Shown here: positions 1 to 11,777 of the stretch, piece by piece
Layout: each line of letters opens with the position of its first letter
How positions within the stretch are numbered: the stretch's first letter is position 1
Assembly: GCF_029784155.1 (NCBI RefSeq)
Contig: NC_073693.1
Coordinates: 111,228,683-111,292,682 of the forward strand
Reading direction: 5' to 3'
Origin: Uranotaenia lowii
Taxonomy: Eukaryota; Arthropoda; Insecta; Diptera; Culicidae
DNA: 64,000 bases
Position numbers and translations under genes: made by a program
Notes under the pieces: model-generated
Databases searched by the model: none
Told to the model about the DNA's origin: nothing
What the model saw: only the letters and a program-made list of their open reading frames with translations

Positions 1-1620
1 TCTCGGGCGAAAAATACACGCATAAACGCTTTCTTCTATTCCACTCGTTTGTACTTCTGAAATCCAATTATTTTGAAAACCTTCGATCTTTATGTTTAAC
101 ACGCCAAATGCGACCGTAAATCACGAGAAAACTTGAAAGTCATTTCACACTTTTGATTTTCACTCAAATTATACAATTTATTACACTTATATATGTAAGC
201 ATTATTATAGACAAAAGACGTGAGTTCTATTGAAACTTTTCGCCTTCGAATTACTTTTATAAAAAAAAACTCTTCGAAATTTGTGAGAACGCGGAGCGCA
301 AAATATCTAACGTCTTGTCCGAAGCACAGATTATTTTGATCTCCGTAGTTCCATTGAGAGATTGCTTCAAAGAAAATCATTTACAACTAAAACTCAAACT
401 CAGAAGGAGTTTCAGCGTAGATCCATTGAATTCAACATTGTTTACTAGCTCCGATAATCAATTGAAATCCATCATAGGATCGACTAATGATTCACTAAAT
501 CTCGTGTATAGATCTGGGAGGTACAAAATCAGTTGTTCTGACTGTGATAAAGTGTACAATCCGCTGCAGTAACTGACTTTTTTCTACCCACATGTTTTTT
601 CGATGCCTTTTGGGTCACCAAGCATCTGTGTAACATTTGAGATGATTTTGTTGATCCCTAAGCTAGCGCAACGCGTATCGATTTTGTAAGGGAATTTCTA
701 TGGAAGAAACAAATTTTTGCACATCAAATGATCCAGGAAATTTGAATAGGCTTGAAATGAAGTTGGTCTTTGATTTATGGTTTTGACTATTCTTAAGCTT
801 CATTTTTTGGTAACACGACAAGCAGCTAAGCATTTCATTAAAATGTTGTAACCATTTCAAAATAAAAAATCTGAATCCATTGAAAAGTATTTAAAAATGG
901 CAGACGTTGCTTGCTAGAGATTTTAATAATTTCATGAAATATTTTTGCAAAGGTTATATAAATCAATAAATTCCCTGGCTATGCAAAGATGTTTTTTGAG
1001 ATTTTTTATTGTCATCCTACGGTTACACAGCTTCTAAATAATCAGTCAAAAACGCTAAAAAAAAAAAATTTTGAAAAAAATGTATTAAATCCAATATTTT
1101 TTCGTGGGCATAAGCTAGGTTTGGGCTTTGTTCACGTGAATTGTACTGAAAGAAATATTTTTCATCCAAAGAAGAAGAACTCTCAGTACATCTCTGGCGA
1201 TTTTTGAATGTAGAATTTTGGATTTCTCATATACATACATTTCCATACAAAATGAAAACTCGTTGCATTAATTCAGGACTGGTTGAATTGCTTCCAAAAA
1301 TTTTATTGCTATTTCTGGCAGCAAAATCAACCAAAAAAAAAAAATGGGAGGTGTAAAAGTTATAGATTTTGAAATTTTTTATACAAAGCATTCTGTAGTC
1401 TTGTGAACATACAAACCAAGAAAAAACTTATATATAAATTCGAGGAGCCCAGGAGATCTTATTCGAACGAGAAATTCCTTCCTTTAAAAAATCCTAGATC
1501 TACAATAGCATTTCTCATGTGTGAATCAGGTCACTCTATTGATCGAGAAAATATTTCGCTGATTCGTTCTTTGAACGAAATCTCTTAGGTTAGTTATTAT
1601 AAGAAACCGTGACTGATCCT
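1..1620. other. AT-rich intergenic sequence, nothing recognised
   Basis: Only short, low-complexity open frames on both strands, with no domain signature, plausible splice pattern or terminal repeats. It is probably intergenic DNA or old repeat debris upstream of the first lectin gene. Confidence 0.5.
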
Positions 1621-1821
1621 AGCGCTCCTTAAGAATCGTAACGCGAACGCAAAGTCCCGTTTCCGATTACGATTTCCCTCCCACTTGACCGATTTTTGGC
1701 GAGTCCGGCAAACCGGTTCCCATAACCGTAATATTTTTATTTCGGGAGGAATCATCACAAGAATGGCACCGGGGATCTCGGCAATTGACCAGTAATTGGG
1801 CGTAGGCTCTTGACCTCGTCG

Positions 1822-1829
1822 TATAAAAG
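1822..1829 (+). promoter_or_regulatory. TATA box of CTL-1
   Basis: TATAAAAG lies 92 bp upstream of the CTL-1 start codon, in a locally GC-richer stretch (about 1640-1900). A TATA-directed start about 30 bp downstream would give a 5' leader of roughly 60 nt, typical for a small secreted immune gene. Weak kB-like matches occur upstream (GGGGATCTCG at 1771-1780). Confidence 0.7.
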
Positions 1830-1913
1830 GCAAGGCTCGGCCGTTGGGCGTCGTCCTTTGCCAAAAAGTTGTCTTCCGAATCGTAGGGCTCGTCCTGGTG
1901 TGTCGGATTCAGA

Positions 1914-2673
1914 ATGCGCGTTCTAGTTCTGGTGCTAGCAGTTTTCGTACATCTCGGAACTGGAGCCGAAGCACCCGCTGCAGATCGAGAAGCGCGTAAG
2001 TAAAGGATTAAGTTTAGTACTTCTGGATTGAGTCCTGATGTTTATTGAATTCAATCATATTTCGATGATGGATATATTAAAATATTTTCAATTTACAGGT
2101 TTGGAAGAAATTGTCCCCTTCAATTACGATGATTTGTACAAAGATGTGAAGCAGTACTACGTTAAGTGCGGCATGGATGTCAATAAGGTTTGTATCGATC
2201 GTCCGGATAAAAATTAACAGAGATTAACATAAGCCACTTTTTAAGAACAGCTCGATTGGTTGTCCAGCTGGCGCGCTTGTCTAGATTTGAGGAACCAATT
2301 CGGAACGATCGAAAGCGAAGCCGACCGGAATGCCCTTTGGGAAGCACTTGGCGGAACAATCGATAGCAGTGAGGAGATGGCAGAAGGTCGTGCTGATGTG
2401 AAGAGCGGTCGTCGCAAGTTTTACTACATCGGCGGAACCGATCTGGGAAAAGAAAGCTCTCCGGTCTGGCAGCCCAATGGGAAAAGTTTCGAATGGGAAC
2501 AGATTGGCTGTCAACCTGATGATTCCGCAAGTTCCGGAGAGGATAACCACAAGAACTGCCTGGCCATTCGTCCAAAGCGAAATGAGCCGGGCCAGTTCAG
2601 GTGTCGATGGGAGGCCTGCAGGAAACCGAGATGTTACGTGTGTCAATCGTATCTCAAGGGTTACAGGAAGTAA
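1914..2673 (+). CDS. Secreted C-type lectin (CTL-1), QPD type, three exons
   Basis: Exons are 1914-1995, 2099-2187 and 2251-2673, with GT/AG introns (donors gtaagt and gtttgt) and consistent phase, giving a 197-residue protein. The first ATG starts a hydrophobic signal peptide (MRVLVLVLAVFVHLGTG). The rest is one C-type lectin domain: a tryptophan/cysteine entry (WLSSWRAC), the core YIGGTDLG where most lectins have WIG, a QPD sugar-specificity motif and conserved Cys residues. By family rule QPD points to galactose-type ligands. The usual WND calcium motif is missing (RCRWEAC instead) and the final strand ends YVCQ instead of the common ICE, so calcium-dependent sugar binding may be lost or altered. 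It is probably secreted to haemolymph or saliva. The neighbouring TATA box and poly(A) signal support a compact gene. Product class is secure; ligand is inference. Confidence 0.88.
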
Positions 2674-2717
2674 ACAATTGTGGGAGTAATTCAATTCCAT
2701 CATTCAACTTTTGCAAA

Positions 2718-2723
2718 AATAAA
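2718..2723 (+). terminator. Poly(A) signal of CTL-1
   Basis: AATAAA lies 45 bp after the CTL-1 stop codon, followed by AT-rich sequence. Confidence 0.6.
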
Positions 2724-3420
2724 CTATATAAATTAAAAAAAAGGATCATTATACATTCTAGGTAAAACATTTCAATACAATGAATAAAGTACAAAAAAAA
2801 TATTTTTTTTTATCACATCTATACATATAAAAAGTAATTTCTGTGGGTCAGGGCCGTAGGAAGAACCGACTCATGGGGGGGGTTTTGGTGACTAATTTTT
2901 ACCTATGATTATTTGTGTAAAAAACACGAATAAAAAAATTGAAACAAATTATGCTTGTAACTACATGATTATTCATTTTAAAGTACTCATCAATAGTTTT
3001 AGTATGAAATTGTAACTTTAGAGAAGACACGAATGCCACAATGATGATGAAGTGTCATTATTAAAACCTTAAAAAAGTAACTTTAGAAAAGTGGTCCTTA
3101 GCCTAAAGGGTGAGCGAAATTTTTTTTTAATGGAACCTCTAGAAACAAAATGGGAAATTTGCTTTCATCGATAGTTGATTTTTTTTAATTTGTTTAAAAG
3201 TCTGGTGGATCAAAGTTATTTGATTTGAGCATAAAATAAGTTCTTTTTATTGTAGCCTTCAATTTCTTAAAAAAAACTTATTCTATATTAAAATCAAACT
3301 AGCCCAATCTTCTAAACTCTTTCGCAAATTCCAAGATTCTATACTTTGAAGAAAATAAAAAAACATTTTCTAAAAAAAAAACAGTAAGAGATAAAAAGTT
3401 TTCAAATCAAATTTGCTTAA

Positions 3421-4149
3421 GGGGGGGGCAGGGTCTAACACTTTCAAAAAATCGATTTTTTTATTTTTTTATTTTTTTATTGTAAAACATATCAAGAATG
3501 TTGTGTCAAATTTTCAAGTCAACTGAAGCAAAACTGTAGAAGTTCTAGGCTTTTATCTCCTGCTATCTAGTACTGCAAGAAAGCAAGAGCAGAAACTTCA
3601 AACGCGTTTTTCTCGAAAGCACATTTTTAAAGTCCGTGGACATCGTCATTTGAAAACTACTTATCCGATTCTTTTCAAATTTGGAACATATTTTCTACAT
3701 ATAAAATACCAGACCCCAACGTTTTTATTTTTTATTTTTTTTACTTTGGGGAGATTTTACAGGTGAAAAATGGCGGATTTTTCCGTGAAAAATCGTAGTT
3801 TTTACTTCAAACAGCCACAAAAATTTCATAAACATTTTTTAAAGTTAAATAAAAACGTTGGGGTCCAGAAAAACATCTATTAAAAATATTTTGCTCGGAT
3901 TTTTTTTATTTCAGATGATTCTGTGCTGAAATACAGTGTCCACCGCAAATCCTGTTTTCTAAAAGGCATCCTCGAAAGTGCTCCGTCACCGGCTCATTTT
4001 TCAATATTTTTCTACGAAAAAATTACTAAATGTTCTTTTAATAATGCTTTGTATAATGCAAAAAATTTGAATACATTGGTTTGAACGATAGCTCTAGAAA
4101 AATATCGTAAAAATGGTGTTTTTTTATACCCTTTAGACCCTACCCCCCC
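3421..4149. mobile_element. piggyBac-type MITE inside hAT-1
   Basis: TTAA flanks both sides (3417-3420, 4150-4153). The ends are inverted: GGGGGGGGCAGGGTCTAA at the left against GGGGGGGTAGGGTCTAA (reverse complement) at the right. A TTAA duplication is typical of piggyBac. It has no coding capacity. Confidence 0.8.
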
Positions 4150-5532
4150 TTAATGCAAACTTGAACTAAATTTATGATTTCAGTTTGAAATTTGGCTTTA
4201 AAAAAGCTGCCATATTAATAATGTTAAACAATACACCAAAAAAAAGTGCAGATTTTTTAGATGTACATGTTTTTTAATCAGGAAATATTTTTCATAAAGA
4301 ATCAATTCCATACTAAAAATCCTGTGGATGATTTTTTTTAAATATTATTTGGGATATTTTGCATTAATCAAAACTAAGAAAATTAACTCAAATTCTACCT
4401 TATATTTGTGATTTTCAGCTGCATTGTGTGTAAAATCTTATTCTGATTCAAAAAACTTTGAAATCTGGAAAGTGAATTCTCTTTAATTTCTCAAAAATTT
4501 TATGTTAATTGAAAAACTCATTCACAAGCTAGATCTTTTTTTCTGAATTTTAAATCTGAATTTTTAACCTGAATTCAAAAATGGAAGTTTGAATCTGTTT
4601 TCGAATTTATAGACGATTTCCGAAATGTACAAAAAATACGATTTCCGAATCTTAGTTCCAAATCAGAATACCATGATCCAAATCTTAGAGCACTCATTCA
4701 TGAATCTATTATTTAAATTCTGTAGTTCTGGTTTAATCTTAATTTAATATTTCAATAATTAATTTTTAATCTGTTCTGTGAATCTGATTTAAAATGTAAA
4801 TCTCGAATGATGAATCAGAATCTGATTTTCAATTTTGGGTTGCCACTTATAAGCTTTAAATTTTTAAATTTAGTGTTAGAATAAAGTTTGAGAATTCCGA
4901 TTTTGAATATAAAATAAATTCCATCTTTTCCCATGTTCGGAAAACTATTATCAAAATATTGAAAATGCATTTGATTTTCGAAAAACATGATTCAAATTTA
5001 ATATGAAATGCAAAACCGAATTCGAACAAAGATTTCAAAGCAGCTTTTCATTCCTTATTTCCTAGAATCCTAAACTTGATACAAAATCAGAAATACGAAA
5101 ATATGTAGAAATACAATTTTGGTTATAGGAATATTGAACCAGAACCTCCAAAAAGGGTTTAATTTAAAATTTAATGTTCAGACCTGAATTTCTATGATAA
5201 GGTTACCAAATTTCCCGATTTTAACCAGATTGGCCCCGATATTTAATTAACAAATTGGGAAAAGTCCGGTCCGGTCCGGTTGCCCAGATTACATTAGAAA
5301 AGCCTATATTTTGCCCGGGTTTGTTCTAATTCTCATTCTTAAATCAAACTTAAAAAAAAGTGTTGTAATTTTTTGTTTATTTATGCGTTCAAAACTTTGG
5401 CAGCAAGTTTCAAAAAATTATCATGATAGATTTTTAAGTTTTTTTTTTAGATTTTTGTTGAGCAATTCCTAGGTTTTGACCAAAACTGCCCGGTTTTGCC
5501 GGGATTTGGTCGACAATTTTGAAATCAAGTAG

Positions 5533-6664
5533 CAGTGTTCGGCACAAAAGCGCTAATCCGCTATTCGCTAGTTAGTCCGCTAACTTTTTGTTAGCGGTTT
5601 AATTTTGCCGCTAAGTTTGGATTGATTTAGCGAATTGAAAAGTTCCGCTATTTTTTGATTCCGCTAATTGAAGATCGCTAACTCCCATATATTTGTATAA
5701 ATCTCTTGAATTTTTAGTGATAGAATAAACTTTTTTTCATTAATCAAGTCAAAGTGACATTGTGCATCATTCTGATTGCTTAATTGGATTCATTGGAGGA
5801 ATGCGTACTAGAGTTAGAGAAAAGTTGTATTGAGTGTCATTTTCCTCTCTTTAAGCACTTTTTTAGCAACTTTTACAGAAGAAGATAACAATAAAAGGTG
5901 TTAAACAATATAAAACTATTTTGAACATCTCTTCATCAGCATTTGTTTTCAAGTGGTTGAGCTATTTACTTTTCACATTACAGTTTTTTAGAGATTTTAC
6001 AGATCAGTTCATATAAAAATAAGATAAAATCACTATTGTAGCCTTCGTTTTAAGTTCAAATACAGTTTGTATACATGTTCACGTTTGACAATGCTCCTGC
6101 AAATTTGAAAAAGGGGAAAACTGATTAAAGATTAAAACATAAAAAAAAATGAATTGCACAAAAGATTTTTTGCAACAAAATTGCATACTATCTACTTTGC
6201 ACAAAACCGACAAATCGAGTAAATTTTTAACCAAAATTTGAATTAAAAAAGAGAGATATTACTCGCATTTTCCACATTCTGTTCTTTTGCTCTTTCTTCA
6301 ATTGTTCTTTTTTTATTTATAGAATACAGAGACTAGTTAATACTCCTTAAATCTTTGACAGTTTTAGTTTTGCTCATATAATTTTATGAAAATACTAATC
6401 TAATTTTAAATTAAATACTTGAAACTTCATTAATTCCCCCTTGGGGAGTTGGAAAAATCGAAAAAGGACGTGACTAAAGAAAAATTTCATTTTTGTTCCG
6501 GCCTTAATGTTGGTGAACAGTTAGCGATTAGCGATTAGCGCTTTAAGCTTAAAGCGATAACTTTTTTGGTACATTTAGCGTATTTAATTAGCGATCGCTA
6601 ACTTTGTATGAGTTAGCGATTTAATTAGCGGCGCTAATTTTTCAGTTAGCGATGCCGAACACTG
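5533..6664. mobile_element. hAT MITE-like element (hAT-2) inside hAT-1
   Basis: A 12-bp perfect inverted repeat CAGTGTTCGGCA lies at both ends, flanked by an 8-bp target duplication TCAAGTAG (5525-5532 and 6665-6672). Subterminal regions are packed with short direct and inverted GCTAA/TTAGC motifs, typical hAT transposase-binding repeats. It is 1132 bp with no transposase. A 5'-truncated relative lies at 48482-49600. Confidence 0.9.
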
Positions 6665-8885
6665 TCAAGTAGAGTTGTTTTGGAAATTTCTTACGCACAC
6701 TTGCTGAGCTTGTACAGATGAGACGGGACAATTAACCTTAAAAACTCTCGGTACGAAAAACGGGCAGCAGGTCGACACACATGGTCGTTTTTGAGGTTGA
6801 TTGTCCCAAAACTGAGAAGTATTGGTAAAACAACCAGCATAATATCACGAACACTACCAGCGGCAAATAGGACTATACCCGGATTTTGCCAGGTGTTTAT
6901 ATAAAACAGTCCGGATACGTGCTGAAAAAATCTGACAACCTTTTTTTATGAACAAATGAGAAAATTTTGAAAGACTGTAGCAGAATTTTGAACTTGAAAT
7001 AGGTTTATGAGATTTTTGTATTAGTTTTTAGTTCAGATAGTTACTCTTGAATATCTTTGCTCTATTGTCATAATTTGCTTATGAATTTAAAATTTTGAGT
7101 GTACATAGAGTAGAATATCTCGCTTGCTTTTTTGGACCCTCATGGGGGGTGGTTTAACCCCCAAAACCCCCCCGTTCCTACGGCCATGCTGTGGGTTTAT
7201 TTGTTTGTTTGTTTGTTTGTTTGTCCTCTATAGGCTCAGCCATCTTGAGAGCTAGAGAGTTGAAATTTGGCATGGATACTCATTAGGGCCAGGAATGATG
7301 AAAAATGTTTTCAGATTTTGGGATGACCCCTTTTAAAGGGGGTCGTCCATACAAGACAAATATTGTTTTCGCGATATTGACGTAAGTTTTCGTCGGATTA
7401 TGACACAAATTTGCACATAAGGGTTTTGAGACATGAGAAATTGATTCCAGGTATTGAATTTTGTGTCAGGGGTCGTCAAAAGGGATCGTCCATATGAACT
7501 GTTGAGTGTTTTTACTATATTGACATTATTATACATTGGATTGATATAAAAATTTGCACATCAGTGTATGGAGGGACGAGCAATCGATTCCAGGTATAAA
7601 ATTCAGGGTCAGGGGTCGGCCAAAGGGGTCGTCTATATCAACTTTTTAATGTTTCTACGATATTGGCGTTATTATGCATTGGATTGAGATGAAAATTTGA
7701 AGACGGGGATTTTAAGGAACGGACAATCTATTCCACTTATCAGATTTTGTCGGCAAAAGGGGTCGTCCGTATCAACTGTTTAATGTTTTGGCGATATTGG
7801 TGTTATTTTAAATTTGATTTTGATGAAAATTTGCACAAAAGTATTTTGATGAACTATCAATCGATTCCAGGTGTCAAATTCAAAGTCAAGGGTCGGCCAA
7901 AGGGGTCGTCCATATTGACACTTTTTTGGGATATTAATGTTTAAAAACATTGGACGTTATTATGCATTCTATTGAGATGAAAATATCCACAAAGAATTTT
8001 CGAGGGACGCTCAATTGTTTCAGGTTTCAAATCTCGAGTCAGAGGTCGGCAAAAATGATCGTCCACACTATCTGTTCGCTATTTTTGCTATATTTGTGGT
8101 TATTCTGCGAGTGATGAGACTCACAAAATTCCAACTTCTTTATGCTGACTCCAGGAAATGTTTCAGAGAAGAAACGTTAGTATTGATGAGCTCCAAAAAT
8201 TGATCACAGGACATTTGAGCTAAAACTTCTAGCCTAGAGTGTTTTCTGGAGTCGACAAAATGATGCGAAATTTTGCACATCACGTCACGTGACTCTCAGA
8301 ATAAGCTCCATTGTCTTGATTTTACATGAGATTATAATGAAAATTTGCATTTGTTTTACAGCACATGTAATTGATTTCACGTGTCAAATTTCGACAAAGA
8401 TCAGTGAAAGGGGTCGTCCATAATATTTTCGATTTTTTTTGCAACTTCGTTTTAGGCATCATATCGAGACATAAATTCAAACACGAAAGTTTTACAGGAC
8501 GAGGAATCAATTCCTGATAACAAATTTTCTATTAGACGACAGAATAAGGGGTCGTCCACATGTTTCCACATGTCGTTGAATGTTTGGGCAATAATTGTTT
8601 AATTATGCATGAGATCCAGATAAAAATTCGGGTGACACGGGTGTTTTGCAAAACGGACAATTGTTATACATCCGCAAAAGACAAAAATTTGTACACGGGT
8701 GTTCTTTTCGACGGTCAATAAATTTCTTAAGTTTCCGTTTGGTAGACAAGCAAATAGGTCGCTTGCAAATTCTGTTTAGTATTTATTGTTTTTTTTTCGT
8801 GAAAATGCGTCCCAATTACCAACCAAATACAAAATCATCAGCTTTAAAGTTAACAGCGAAACGAAGTTCGTACGGGATCAGCTAG

Positions 8886-9458
8886 TTTCAAAATAAAAAA
8901 TGCTCGTATAATGTAGGTATACTCTCTCGTACGATCGTTTCAAATCCTTCCTTTATTTACCAAGAAGTAATTAGAATAGAAAAGAAATATTTGTAACGAA
9001 ATTTTAAGAAAAAGTAAAATACTCTCACGACTCGATAAAAAGCTGCACGTTAAACGGTTTTTAGCTATAAAGGTCTTCATGAATTATGGCTCAGTACCTT
9101 AAATATCGACATGAAATTATTGTTTTGCGTGATATTTCACATCGATATTATGATGTCAAAGGTAACTACTAGGGAATAATTACTAAATTTTGAAATCGTC
9201 ATATCTTTTGATTCATTCCAATAAGATAGGGTTGCCATTCATCCCGCAAAAGCGGGTCATGTCCCACTTTTTTGTTGAATTTTCCGCCGTCCCGCTTCTT
9301 TCCCCCAAACGTCCGGCTGTTTTTGGAAATCTTTCACAAAATTTACTGACTTACAATGGACGATGTTAAACTTTAGCATCAATTTGAATTCCTTGGTTCT
9401 ACACAGGAAATCTTTCAAGTATGTACGTCTTTTCTCTCAAAATAAGAAAAAAATTTCA
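8886..9458. other. Intergenic AT-rich sequence
   Basis: No gene seen. Around 9231-9350 there is a GC-richer repeat-like stretch (ggttgccattcatcccgc) of a kind seen again in variant form near 5210, 20730 and 49010, probably an old dispersed repeat. Confidence 0.4.
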
Positions 9459-9821
9459 TCTTATATATAAAAATGGAGGCGTTTTCTTTGTAACAACATC
9501 ACGTATGAATGGTCGGTCGGAATGAAGTGAAATTTGGTATCCGAGGGTTTTTTGGGTCAGAGATGGTTTGTATAATAGTTTCAAGAATCTCACTTTTTAT
9601 GAAAGGAGGGTCTCCATACAAAGTTGTCTCTTTTTCACATCTCATCTTATATATAAAAATGGAGGCGTTTTCTTTGTAACAACATCACGTATGAATGGTT
9701 GGTCGGAATGAAGTGAAATTCGAGGGTTTTTTGGGACAGAGATGGTTTGTATAATAGTTTCAAGAATCTCACTTTTTATGAAAGGGGGGTCTCCATACAA
9801 AATTATCTCTTTACATCTATA
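9459..9821 (+). repeat. Two tandem partial HLE-like heads
   Basis: Two consecutive ~180 bp copies both begin TCTTATATATAAAAATGGAGG (9459 and 9645) and share the text that follows. They look like 5' ends of a further HLE family, each cut off before any 3' CTAG end. Confidence 0.6.
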
Positions 9822-9843
9822 TCTATATATATAAAAATGAATT

Positions 9844-9908
<65 letters not shown>

Positions 9909-11777
9909 TCCCTATAGACTCGGAAACTACTAAACCGATTTGCGTGAAACTTGGCAGGTGAGGGTATTGGAGGCAGGGGAAGGTTCTTATTGTGGTTTGA
10001 GACCCCTCCCTCTCTCATGAAGGGGGGGAGGGGCCTCCCAAACAAAAGACAATTTTTTGCATAACTCGAGAATCCATCAAACAAATGGTATCATATTTGG
10101 CATCAGGTGGTATTTGGGAACGAGGAATAATTCTATGAATATTTGGTACCCCTCCCTCCTTTCAATGGCGTGATAGGAAGGGGGGAGGGGGGCTACCTTA
10201 CAATTTTTCATATAACTCGAGAACTAATCAAGTTATTGGATCCAAATTTGGCATGGGAAGGTATTTGGATACGAAAAATATTTCAATGATTATTTGAGAC
10301 CCCTCCCTCTTTCCAGTTGAAGGGGGAGGGGCCTCTTTCATATTTTTTTATATAGTTCAAAAACTAATAAAGCAAATGGAACCAAATTTGGCATGGGAGA
10401 GTATTTGGATACGAAAAATATTTCTATGATTATTTGAGACCCCTCCCTCTTTCCAGTAGGGAGATATAAAAGAGGGAGGGGCCTCTTTTATAGTTTTCAA
10501 CATAACTAAGATAGTAATTAAGCAAATGGAACCAAACTTGGCATGGGCGGGTATTTGGGAACGTGACATGTTCTAATGATTGTTTGAGACCTCTTCCTTC
10601 TTAAAGCGGGGAGGAAGGAAAGAGGGAGGGGAGTTTCATACAATTTTTACAGCATAACTCAAGAACTACAACAGCAAATGGAACCAAATTTGGCATGGAA
10701 CGATATTTGGGTACGAGAAATGTTTCTATGAGTATTTGGTATCCCTTACTCTTTCGAAGAGGTGGATAAAAAGGGGGAGGCGAGGTCTCCCTTACAATTT
10801 TCAGTATAACTGGAGAGCTGATCAAGCAAATTGAACCATATTTGACATGTGAGTGTATTTGGATACGAGAAATGTTTCTATTATAAATTGAAGCCGTACT
10901 TTTTGAGCGGTAAGATATAAAGGAAGAAGGGGGGGTTTCCATTTTTTTTTTGCATAATTCGAGAATTAATCGAGCAAATGAAACCAAATTCCATCATAAT
11001 CATCAAAAAGTATTTGAGTACGAAAAATACTTTTATGAATATTAAGTTATCACCCCTCTATTGAAAGAAGACAACGGAAAGGGGGACGGTACTCCCTTTC
11101 AAGTTTATACATAACCCAAAAATTTACTACTTAAATAAAACCAAATTTGGCATGGCATGGAATATAGGAAGGGAAGAGGGAAGCTTTCATTATTTTACAA
11201 AATCCGAGAAATGGACAATACTTAACTAGAAAATCATTTTGGTATGACTATGAGAAAGAAAGAGGCTCCATACAATTTTTGTTGTAAAACTTTAATACTT
11301 ATCAACCAATGGAACTATATTTGATATAAGAGGATTTTTGGGAACGAAAAAAATGTTTATTAAAGATTACAATCTCCATTCAGCAGGGGGTGAAGGGAAG
11401 GACAGGTGGGGGGGGGGGGCTCTCTAATCAGTTTTTTAGCATAAATCTAGAACATATCAAGCAAAAACAACCATACTTTATAAGTTAGATTATTTGCGAA
11501 CGATTAATTTGGGACCCTTCTTTTTAGGGCGAAACTTAAGGAAACAGATGAAAATTATCAGATCTTTAAAACAAATTTATAAATCAAGATTGAGACTATA
11601 AGTTATGGTTTGTGTTGCAATTTGAAACTCCAGCAGAAGCTCTCATTTTATAGTGGTTGCTTATTAATTTAGTCATAATTTGATTTAAAATAATACCAAA
11701 AACAATAAAAACTTGAATGATTTCTGAAAATATCATTTGATTCTGAAAGGTGTAGCAAAGCACACCGGGTCAGCTAG
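9822..11777 (+). mobile_element. Helitron-like element copy A (tandem with B)
   Basis: It starts TCTATATATATAAAAATG, followed by a (TCTG)n microsatellite (about 9846-9907) and the head tatagactcggaaactact. It ends in the 3' signature CACCGGGTCAGCTAG. The body consists of degenerate tandem units of about 110-190 bp, each with an 'aactcgagaactaatcaag', 'aaatttggcatgg', 'tatttggatacgaaaaat' and GGGAGGGG pattern. No protein is encoded. Copy B follows without spacer. Confidence 0.7.

Larger units (their letters stand above)
2849..7188. mobile_element. Non-autonomous hAT element (hAT-1), 4.3 kb
   Basis: It is flanked by a perfect 8-bp target duplication CTGTGGGT (2841-2848 and 7189-7196). The terminal inverted repeats read CAGGGCCGTAGGAA at the left and, on the reverse strand, CATGGCCGTAGGAA at the right (one mismatch). 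An 8-bp duplication with CAGGG-type ends is diagnostic of hAT. There is no transposase frame. G-runs follow both inverted repeats. It carries two younger insertions (3421-4149 and 5533-6664). Confidence 0.88.
2818..8885 (+). mobile_element. Helitron-like element (HLE-F) split by a hAT insertion
   Basis: It begins TCTATACATATAAAA after an A and ends CAGCTAG before a T, which matches Helitron rules (5' TC, 3' CTRR, insertion between A and T). After removing the hAT at 2849-7188, the left stub (2818-2848) joins a (TTTG)n tract and a conserved head (tataggctcagccatc). The body holds about eight degenerate tandem units of 130-180 bp, each with a GGGTCGTCCATA-like motif (near 7490, 7625, 7758, 7900, 8056, 8410, 8548). 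No replicase or helicase ORF is present, so it is non-autonomous. A Helitron 3' hairpin was not verified, so the superfamily is inferred from termini. Confidence 0.65.

Noticed and set aside
1771..1780. kB-like GGGGATCTCG upstream of CTL-1
   Set aside because: Imperfect match to the Rel consensus; not strong enough for a feature.
2180..2703. Three open frames of 70-140 residues overlapping CTL-1 exon 3
   Set aside because: Antisense or other-frame shadows of the lectin exon, which has domain motifs and splice sites.
9803..10084. TDRQ-repeat open frame in HLE copy A (also 55320-55619)
   Set aside because: Product of translating the TCTG microsatellite; non-coding element.
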